A stretch of 64,000 nucleotides of DNA. Origin: Acinetobacter pittii ATCC 19004 = CIP 70.29 (GTDB lineage: Bacteria; Pseudomonadota; Gammaproteobacteria; Pseudomonadales; Moraxellaceae). The notes beneath the pieces are model-generated. The model had not been told where the DNA came from and did not search any database. It was given only the letters and a program-made list of their open reading frames with translations. The DNA lies in assembly GCF_000369045.1 (NCBI RefSeq), contig NZ_KB849797.1, positions 328,844-392,843 of the forward strand, in the 5' to 3' direction. Made by a program: the position numbers and the translations under genes. Below are positions 58,561-64,000 of the stretch, piece after piece (within the stretch, counting starts at the first letter, position 1; each line of letters starts with the position of its first letter).

Positions 58561-59751
58561 TTATGCAGTTACTTTCGCAACAACACCAGCACCTACAGTA
58601 CGACCACCTTCACGGATCGCAAAACGTAGACCTGGGTCCATTGCGATTGGGTGGATTAATTCTACTGACATTTCAACGTTGTCGCCTGGCATAACCATTT
58701 CAACGCCGTCTTGTAACTGGATTGCACCAGTTACGTCAGTTGTACGGAAGTAGAACTGTGGACGGTAACCATTTAAGAATGGAGTGTGACGACCACCTTC
58801 TTCTTTAGAAAGTACGTATACTTCTGCGTCGAATTTAGTGTGCGGCTTGATTGTACCTGGTTTAGCAAGTACTTGACCACGTTGCACGTCTTCACGCTTA
58901 GTACCACGAAGTAAGATACCACAGTTCTCACCTGCACGGCCTTCGTCAAGAAGTTTACGGAACATTTCTACGCCAGTTACAGTTGTTTTAACTGTATCTT
59001 TAATACCAACGATCTCTACTTCTTCACCAACTTTAACGATACCAGCTTCTACACGGCCTGTTACTACAGTACCACGACCAGAAATTGAGAATACGTCTTC
59101 GATTGGCATTAAGAATGCTTTATCGATAGCACGTTCTGGTTCTGGGATGTAAGAGTCAAGCGCTTCAACAAGAGCAAGAACTGAAGACTCACCATATTGA
59201 CCAGCATCGCCTTCCAACGCTTTAAGCGCAGAACCACGGATAACTGGAGTGTCATCACCAGGGAAGTCATAAGTAGAAAGAAGTTCACGAACTTCCATTT
59301 CTACTAATTCAAGTAATTCTTCATCATCAACAAGGTCACACTTGTTCAAGAATACGATGATGTAAGGTACACCAACCTGACGAGAAAGAAGGATGTGTTC
59401 ACGAGTTTGTGGCATTGGACCGTCAGTCGCAGCACACACAAGGATCGCGCCGTCCATCTGAGCAGCACCAGTAATCATGTTTTTAACGTAATCGGCGTGG
59501 CCCGGGCAGTCAACGTGCGCGTAGTGACGAATTGGAGAATCGTATTCTACGTGTGAAGTATTAATTGTAATACCACGTGCTTTTTCTTCAGGTGCTGAGT
59601 CGATTTGTGAGTAATCTTTCGCTTCACCGCCGTAAGTTTTTGCACAAATTGTTGCAATCGCAGCAGTTAAAGTTGTTTTACCATGGTCAACGTGACCGAT
59701 TGTGCCCACGTTTACGTGTGGCTTATTACGTTCAAACTTAGCCTTAGCCAT
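58561..59751 (-). CDS. tuf: Elongation factor Tu
   Basis: The GTPase that delivers aminoacyl-tRNA to the ribosome. The 396-residue protein has GHVDHGKT (19-26), DCPGH (81-85) and NKCD (136-139), then the two beta-barrel domains. It lies after four tRNA genes, as in the E. coli tufB operon (thrU-tyrU-glyT-thrT-tufB). A second tuf copy is usual elsewhere in such genomes. Confidence 0.98.
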   Translation of the reverse strand: MAKAKFERNKPHVNVGTIGHVDHGKTTLTAAIATICAKTYGGEAKDYSQIDSAPEEKARGITINTSHVEYDSPIRHYAHVDCPGHADYVKNMITGAAQMDGAILVCAATDGPMPQTREHILLSRQVGVPYIIVFLNKCDLVDDEELLELVEMEVRELLSTYDFPGDDTPVIRGSALKALEGDAGQYGESSVLALVEALDSYIPEPERAIDKAFLMPIEDVFSISGRGTVVTGRVEAGIVKVGEEVEIVGIKDTVKTTVTGVEMFRKLLDEGRAGENCGILLRGTKREDVQRGQVLAKPGTIKPHTKFDAEVYVLSKEEGGRHTPFLNGYRPQFYFRTTDVTGAIQLQDGVEMVMPGDNVEMSVELIHPIAMDPGLRFAIREGGRTVGAGVVAKVTA

Positions 59752-59837
59752 GTTTATAGTCCTCGTTTACGTCGAACACAATTCTGAGCAAAAACTCAGC
59801 ATCGACATATCGCCTAAAAAATCAAACACCCAATACT

Positions 59838-59868
59838 TGAAAAGCAGACTAATAAGCCTGCTTTTTAA
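59838..59868 (-). other. Hairpin between tRNA-Thr and tuf
   Basis: AAAGCAG and CTGCTTT form a 7-bp stem, with a 10-base loop, and are T-rich on one side. It could be a partial terminator or a processing site separating tRNA from tuf mRNA. Confidence 0.45.
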
Positions 59869-59898
59869 ATCTTTGTAGAAAATCTACTAAACTGTATC

Positions 59899-59973
<75 letters not shown>

Positions 59974-59986
59974 GATTATCCTTCGA

Positions 59987-60062
59987 TGGAGCGGGAGACG
60001 AGGATCGAACTCGCGACATGCAGCTTGGAAGGCTGCCGCTCTACCAACTGAGCTACTCCCGC
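59987..60062 (-). tRNA. tRNA-Gly (UCC)
   Basis: A 76-nt tRNA with encoded CCA. The anticodon loop CTTCCAA in the GCAGC/GCTGC stem gives UCC. It is 13 bp upstream of tRNA-Thr(GGU). Confidence 0.96.
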
Positions 60063-60099
60063 ACTGTGTTGGTATATATACCACTTCAATCGAAGTTAA

Positions 60100-60183
60100 T
60101 GGTGGTGAGAGAAGGATTCGAACCTTCGAAACTTTCGTAGCGGAGTTACAGTCCGCCCCCTTTGACCGCTCGGGAATCTCACC
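60100..60183 (-). tRNA. tRNA-Tyr (GUA)
   Basis: An 84-nt class II tRNA with a long variable arm and encoded CCA. The anticodon loop CTGTAAC in the GCGGA/TCCGC stem gives GUA. The acceptor GGTGAGA pairs with TCTCACC. Confidence 0.95.
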
Positions 60184-60237
60184 ATATCACACTTATTTCA
60201 GTGTTGTTCTTTACTTCACAACTACACACCTTTAAGA

Positions 60238-60313
<76 letters not shown>

Positions 60314-60354
60314 TCTTCTTAGTGTTTCGTACGTTTCGTATCGGAACGGTGTGC

Positions 60355-60382
60355 AGTTTAGCAAAACTTCCAAACGATGCAA
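60355..60382 (-). promoter_or_regulatory. Candidate promoter of the tRNA-tuf operon
   Basis: On the minus strand TTGCAT and TAAACT are 16 bases apart, followed by a GC-rich discriminator (GCACACC), typical of stringently controlled stable-RNA promoters. It lies about 42 bp before tRNA-Thr(UGU). Confidence 0.5.
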
Positions 60383-60405
60383 GCGGTTTTTTAAAAAAAA
60401 CCGCT
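60382..60405. terminator. Hairpin after trpE, possible terminator
   Basis: AGCGGTTTTTT and AAAAAACCGCT form an 11-bp stem with its own A/T run inside, seven bases beyond the trpE stop. No clean T-run lies outside the stem on minus, so efficiency is uncertain. Confidence 0.5.
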
Positions 60406-60411
60406 AAAAAC

Positions 60412-61905
60412 TCATAAAATCAATCCGTTTGATGATAATTCAACCGCTTTGATCACTGCGCGAGCTTTTATTTGCGTTTCATTCCATTCAGATTCAGGAT
60501 TTGAGTCCGCTACCAAGCCTGCTCCAGCCTGCACATACACTTTTTTATCTCGAATAACACAAGTACGGATTGCAATCGACATATCCATTTCGCCGTGCCA
60601 TCCTAAATATCCCACTGCCCCACCAAACACACCTCTTTTCACAGGCTCAACTTCATCAATAATTTCCATTGCACGAATTTTTGGTGCACCCGATAAAGTA
60701 CCTGCTGGGAAAGTTGCTTTAAATACATCTAGCGCATCGATATCGTCACGAACTTCGCCTTGCACATTTGAGACAATGTGCATGACATGTGAATAGCGTT
60801 CAATCACCATTTGATCCGTTACTTGGACCTTACCTATTTTTGATACGCGTCCCACATCATTTCGACCAAGGTCAATCAACATTAAATGCTCAGCGATTTC
60901 TTTTTCGTCAGAAAGCAAATCTTTTTCTAGCGCAATATCTTCTTCTTTAGTTTTACCACGCGGTCTGGTCCCCGCTAAAGGCCGAACTGTAGCAATGCCA
61001 TTTTCCAAACGAGAAAGAATTTCTGGCGACGACCCTACAATATGGAATGGCTTTTTATCAGTAATCGTTTGCCCTTGTACCAAGAATAAATAAGGCGATG
61101 GGTTCAAATGACGTAAAGCACGATAAACCTGTAAAGCCTCCCCATCGAAATCAGAAACCATACGCTGCCCTGGAACAACCTGCATCACATCACCAGCACG
61201 TATATATTCTTTAACTTTTTCAACTGTCTCTAAGAATTTCGCTTTACCAGTAATTGATTCAAAATGTGGAGGTGTATGTGGCTTAGCTTGCAAACTAACT
61301 GGAGTAGCTAACAACTGCTCTAATTGATCTAATTTTTGCTGAGCGTCTTCATAAGCATTGCTCTGCTCTGTATCCGCATGAACAATTAAAAATAAAGTAT
61401 CTTTAAGGTTATCAAAGACTATGACTGTCTTTGATAGCATTAACCATAAATCCGGCAATGTAATTGGGTCAGCTGTAGGAACATTCTTTAAACGTGGCTC
61501 GATATAACGGACTGCGTCGTAGCCTAAATAACCTACTAATCCGCCCGTAAAACTCGGTAAGTTTGGCAAGAGCTCAGCAGATGGCACTTTAAATTGCTTC
61601 TGAAATTCACGAATATACTGAAATGGGTCTTGGCAATCTTGTTGTGTAATTGAGCCATCAGCATGTTGTATAGACAGAACACCTGCATTACATGAGAAAA
61701 CCGTCGACTCACCTAAACCAATCATAGAATAGCGTGCCCAATTTTCGCCACCTTCGACTGACTCAAATAAATAAGCTTGTGTATGGTCTTTAAAACGAGC
61801 AAAAACAGATAAAGGAGTTTCTGTGTCTGCTAAGCGTTGGCGATAAACTGGAATCGTGTTGTAACCAGCAGCCTTGAGTTGCTCGAATTGCGCTAATGTT
61901 GTCAT
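60412..61905 (-). CDS. trpE: Anthranilate synthase component I
   Basis: It converts chorismate to anthranilate with ammonia from the TrpG subunit, the first step of tryptophan synthesis. The 497-residue protein has the N-terminal feedback region with ARYSMIGLGES, close to the LLES-type Trp-binding motif. The chorismate-binding domain (about 220-490) has GDVMQVVPGQRM, the PLAGTRPRGKTKEED block, DLGRNDVGRVS, and GTLSGAPKIRAMEIIDE. The glutamine amidotransferase partner trpG is not in this window; Acinetobacter keeps trpE apart from trpGDC. A Trp-containing leader ORF lies upstream. Confidence 0.97.
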   Translation of the reverse strand: MTTLAQFEQLKAAGYNTIPVYRQRLADTETPLSVFARFKDHTQAYLFESVEGGENWARYSMIGLGESTVFSCNAGVLSIQHADGSITQQDCQDPFQYIREFQKQFKVPSAELLPNLPSFTGGLVGYLGYDAVRYIEPRLKNVPTADPITLPDLWLMLSKTVIVFDNLKDTLFLIVHADTEQSNAYEDAQQKLDQLEQLLATPVSLQAKPHTPPHFESITGKAKFLETVEKVKEYIRAGDVMQVVPGQRMVSDFDGEALQVYRALRHLNPSPYLFLVQGQTITDKKPFHIVGSSPEILSRLENGIATVRPLAGTRPRGKTKEEDIALEKDLLSDEKEIAEHLMLIDLGRNDVGRVSKIGKVQVTDQMVIERYSHVMHIVSNVQGEVRDDIDALDVFKATFPAGTLSGAPKIRAMEIIDEVEPVKRGVFGGAVGYLGWHGEMDMSIAIRTCVIRDKKVYVQAGAGLVADSNPESEWNETQIKARAVIKAVELSSNGLIL

Positions 61906-61957
61906 GAATTTTCTCTAATATGGTTTCGATTTAAAAGTGTGTTTTTCTAGATTCGGT

Positions 61958-61993
61958 TTAGACACGCCATCGAAAAACCATACGCTTATTCAT
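61958..61993 (-). CDS. Candidate trpE leader peptide, 11 codons
   Basis: Between gph and trpE a minus-strand ORF reads MNKRMVFRWRV, with GGAGATCAGA immediately upstream, better than the trpE ribosome site itself. It contains one Trp codon near the end. The stretch encoding MVFR (ATGGTTTTTCGAT) can pair, with a two-base bulge, with ATCGAAACCAT at 61919-61929, just before the trpE start. The ORF and pairing are seen; a regulatory role is inferred. With no T-run, translation control is more likely than classical attenuation. Confidence 0.45.
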   Translation of the reverse strand: MNKRMVFRWRV

Positions 61994-62013
61994 TCTGATC
62001 TCCATTTCATTCA

Positions 62014-62682
62014 TTAGATAATTAACTCAGCAAGACTATCAACAACTTGCTGAGGTTGGCAATCATAGATATTTTCTCCATGATTATAGCCATAGCTGAC
62101 CACAATACAATCAATTCCAGCACGACGCGCAGCCTCAATATCATTACTTGAATCGCCAATCATTAACGATTGTGAAGCAGATATTTTTAGGCTTTGCATG
62201 CAATGCAATAATGGCAATGGATGAGGCTTTCTCTCTGGTAAGCTATCCCCACCAAGTACGACTTGAAAATATGGAGAGAGCTGTAAAGCATCAAGCAAAC
62301 CTTGAGCAAGTTGTACAGGCTTATTGGTAACGCATGCCATTTGTATATTCAAAGTTTTACAATGTTTTAAAAACTCGGTTACACCAGGATAAATTTGAGT
62401 ATTTACACAGAGTTCTACACTATATATATCAATAAATTTTTGTAATAAGACTTTGTGCTGTTCAGGATCTAATTTTCCAAAAATATGAAGCAGAACACTT
62501 TCACAGAGTTTTGAAGCTCCTTTACCCACCCATTCTCGTATTTGAACTTCTGTTACCAATGGCCAACTTAGCGCCTCTAAACTTAAATTCATAGACCGAT
62601 ACAAATCAGCAGCAGAATCAACCAACGTCCCATCTAGATCAAATAAAATTAAATCGCGCTTACTTAGTTGTGCAACAGACAT
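62014..62682 (-). CDS. gph: Phosphoglycolate phosphatase
   Basis: A HAD-superfamily phosphatase that removes 2-phosphoglycolate formed during DNA repair. The 222 residues include motif I FDLDGTLVDSAADLYRSM, motif II ACVTNKP, the motif III Lys in GGDSLPERKPHP, and motif IV MIGDSSNDIEAARRAGI. The ATG at 62682 is used; an in-frame TTG at 62697 would add five residues. It lies upstream of trpE, a common pairing in gammaproteobacteria. Confidence 0.92.
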   Translation of the reverse strand: MSVAQLSKRDLILFDLDGTLVDSAADLYRSMNLSLEALSWPLVTEVQIREWVGKGASKLCESVLLHIFGKLDPEQHKVLLQKFIDIYSVELCVNTQIYPGVTEFLKHCKTLNIQMACVTNKPVQLAQGLLDALQLSPYFQVVLGGDSLPERKPHPLPLLHCMQSLKISASQSLMIGDSSNDIEAARRAGIDCIVVSYGYNHGENIYDCQPQQVVDSLAELII

Positions 62683-62696
62683 CTTTTTTCTACTCA

Positions 62697-62728
62697 AAAT
62701 TAAAAAGGCATGCGTTTAGCATGCCTTG
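62697..62728 (-). terminator. Terminator after the FHA gene
   Basis: AAGGCATGC and GCATGCCTT form a perfect 9-bp stem around TAAAC. On minus TTTTTAATTTT follows. It separates the FHA gene from gph. Confidence 0.85.
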
Positions 62729-62748
62729 ATTGTAAAAGCAGCAACGGA

Positions 62749-63375
62749 TTATTTAAAGAATAACCATGCCAATACAGCTAAAATTACTAAAATAATAATA
62801 GTGATTAAACCAACTGAGGCATTCTTTTGTTGCTCTTTTTCTTCAGCAACACGAGAAACCGGTTCATCAAAAGCGATAGGTGTTTGCTGTTGTGCATTAA
62901 TATCTACACCCTCTGGAATAGGTGCAGGCTTTGGAATAGAAATATTCTGCGGCATACCATCGCGACGAACTTCTACTTCTGCAGCACGCTCTGCAAGGCT
63001 CGGCATTCCTTGATCGCTTAAATCTGGAGAGGATGTTGTATGTACAGGCTCGGCTTCAATTTCAGGTAATTCCGTGATTTTCTGTGCAGGGGCCAATACA
63101 GAAAATTTAAAACTAGCAAACTGAACAATATCACCATCATGCAACTGTTTTTCTTGCTTAATACGAATATCGTTTACAAATGTGCCATTCGATGAATTAA
63201 GGTCTTGTACCCATAGCGCTTGATCTTTCAGAAGCAATGCAGTATGGCGACGTGAAATTTCAGCAGCTTGTAACAAAACATCAGCATCTTGATGACGCCC
63301 TACCAACATATCACGATCAACATTAATTTCTTGGCCAGTAATTTCACCAGTAATTGCTTGTAGTTTCCAAGTCAT
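62749..63375 (-). CDS. FHA-domain protein with C-terminal membrane anchor
   Basis: A 208-residue protein. The N-terminal forkhead-associated domain (about 15-95) shows MLVGRHQDADVLL, SRRHTALLL, DLNSSNGTFVNDIRI and the following strand, the residues that bind phosphothreonine. A Pro/Glu-rich linker leads to one hydrophobic C-terminal segment (about 188-206; VGLITIIILVILAVLAWLF), so the FHA domain would face the cytoplasm. Its partner is unknown. It lies between gspD and gph; a role in regulating envelope machinery is only a guess. Confidence 0.85.
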   Translation of the reverse strand: MTWKLQAITGEITGQEINVDRDMLVGRHQDADVLLQAAEISRRHTALLLKDQALWVQDLNSSNGTFVNDIRIKQEKQLHDGDIVQFASFKFSVLAPAQKITELPEIEAEPVHTTSSPDLSDQGMPSLAERAAEVEVRRDGMPQNISIPKPAPIPEGVDINAQQQTPIAFDEPVSRVAEEKEQQKNASVGLITIIILVILAVLAWLFFK

Positions 63376-63415
63376 GCGTATGTCCTATTCATTTTTTATC
63401 AATCATAACATGCTA

Positions 63416-64000
63416 CTACTGTGCTGTGCTTGGGCGCAGTGTCGTTGTTGTTACTGTATTTTTAGTACGATTAACTTCAGGATCAGGTAACTGCAAGGTT
63501 TGCTTTTGAACTGCTGGCTCTACCGCTACAGGTGTAGTTACTGTCGAGGTTTTTCCACCTGAAGGAACCTGTTGATAATTTTTTGGCTGAGAGGCAATAC
63601 TAGGTGGTGTCATCTTTTGATTATAGACATCATCAACTTGCTCAGGCAGTTTTGCAAAATTGCCGTTTTTATCCATAGCCAATTGCAAGCTATAAAGCTG
63701 GCTATAGCGCTGCTGAGACAAACGGCGCACATCATTTGCATCACCCACAATTGTTGGGTGGATAAAAACAAGAAGGTTACGCTTCACATTACTTCGAGTA
63801 TCCGAGCGGAATAATCTACCTAAGTATGGAATACTGCTTAACCCAGGAATACCTTGTCTTGAAAGTGACGTGTCATCCGACACCAAACCACCAAGCACTA
63901 CTGTCTGTCCATGCTCAGCCAAAACAGCAGTTTTAATGGCACGTTTACTTGTCACCAAGTCAGCCGCTTGTCCACGACTGTCTTGAACAGCAGAGACTTC
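63416..64000 (-). CDS. gspD: Type II secretion secretin GspD, C-terminal part
   Basis: The frame runs to the end of the window, so the start lies beyond. The visible 194 residues hold the end of the secretin domain: ESAVQDSRGQAADL-type beta-strand, KTAVLAEHGQTVVLGGLVSDD, GIPGLSSIPYLGRLFRSD and RNLLVFIHPTIV. A Thr/Gln/Pro-rich tail follows that probably includes the pilotin-binding region. Secretins form the outer-membrane ring of the T2SS; PilD from this window processes its pseudopilins. Confidence 0.9.
   Translation of the reverse strand, partial: EVSAVQDSRGQAADLVTSKRAIKTAVLAEHGQTVVLGGLVSDDTSLSRQGIPGLSSIPYLGRLFRSDTRSNVKRNLLVFIHPTIVGDANDVRRLSQQRYSQLYSLQLAMDKNGNFAKLPEQVDDVYNQKMTPPSIASQPKNYQQVPSGGKTSTVTTPVAVEPAVQKQTLQLPDPEVNRTKNTVTTTTLRPSTAQ

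Overview
The window is an ordinary, gene-dense stretch of a low-GC gammaproteobacterial chromosome. The proteins point to Acinetobacter, most likely the A. calcoaceticus-baumannii complex. Signs are the divergent pilBCD-coaE cluster, RpoB and RpoC of 1362 and 1397 residues (rpoC from a TTG codon), an LpxO lipid A hydroxylase and a fadB-fadA operon. The species call rests on recalled family resemblance, not on a search.

Layout. 1-4.0 kb (minus): infB (5' end only), nusA, rimP, two initiator tRNA-Met, tRNA-Leu, secG, tpiA. 4.2-8.7 kb (plus): the type IV pilus genes pilB, pilC, pilD and coaE. 8.7-12.2 kb (minus): a DMT transporter, rlmB, ppnP and a TPR/glycosyltransferase-like protein. 12.3-15.1 kb (plus): recN, yqgE, ruvX. 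15.1-19.7 kb: an AaeB/AaeX/AaeA-like efflux operon beside a divergent IclR regulator. 19.9-25 kb (minus): alkB and an Ada/Ogt-type methyltransferase (alkylation repair, ATGA-coupled), pgsA, a TesB-like thioesterase and uvrC. 25-28.3 kb is accessory in character: a His-rich CHAP-like putative amidase, a divergent NEP1-like (necrosis-inducing) protein, lpxO and an AT-rich gap. 28.3-31.6 kb: fadBA. 31.7-38.5 kb: small envelope and hypothetical genes, an RBBP9-like hydrolase divergent from a MerR regulator, a FrnE-like DsbA protein and two tandem paralogous outer-membrane-type proteins. 38.6-46.1 kb: htpG, a LprI-like protein, ompW, a Na+/H+ antiporter, an epoxide-hydrolase-like protein, a DUF4442 protein and two glycine-zipper lipoproteins. 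46.2-60.3 kb (minus): the conserved transcription/translation block rpoC, rpoB, rplL, rplJ, rplA, rplK, nusG, secE, tRNA-Trp, tuf and the tRNA-Thr/Gly/Tyr/Thr cluster. 60.4-64 kb (minus): trpE with a possible Trp-containing leader peptide, gph, an FHA-domain protein and the 3' end of gspD.

No insertion sequence, prophage, CRISPR array or replication origin was seen. The most unusual content is at 25.0-26.8 kb. There the NEP1-like protein carries a GHRHDLE variant of the family heptapeptide, and an open, hydrophobic, signal-peptide-like stretch lies upstream of its first ATG with no standard start codon. Next in interest are the trpE leader candidate, the tandem outer-membrane paralogs, the TPR/glycosyltransferase-like protein and several intergenic dyads and repeats.
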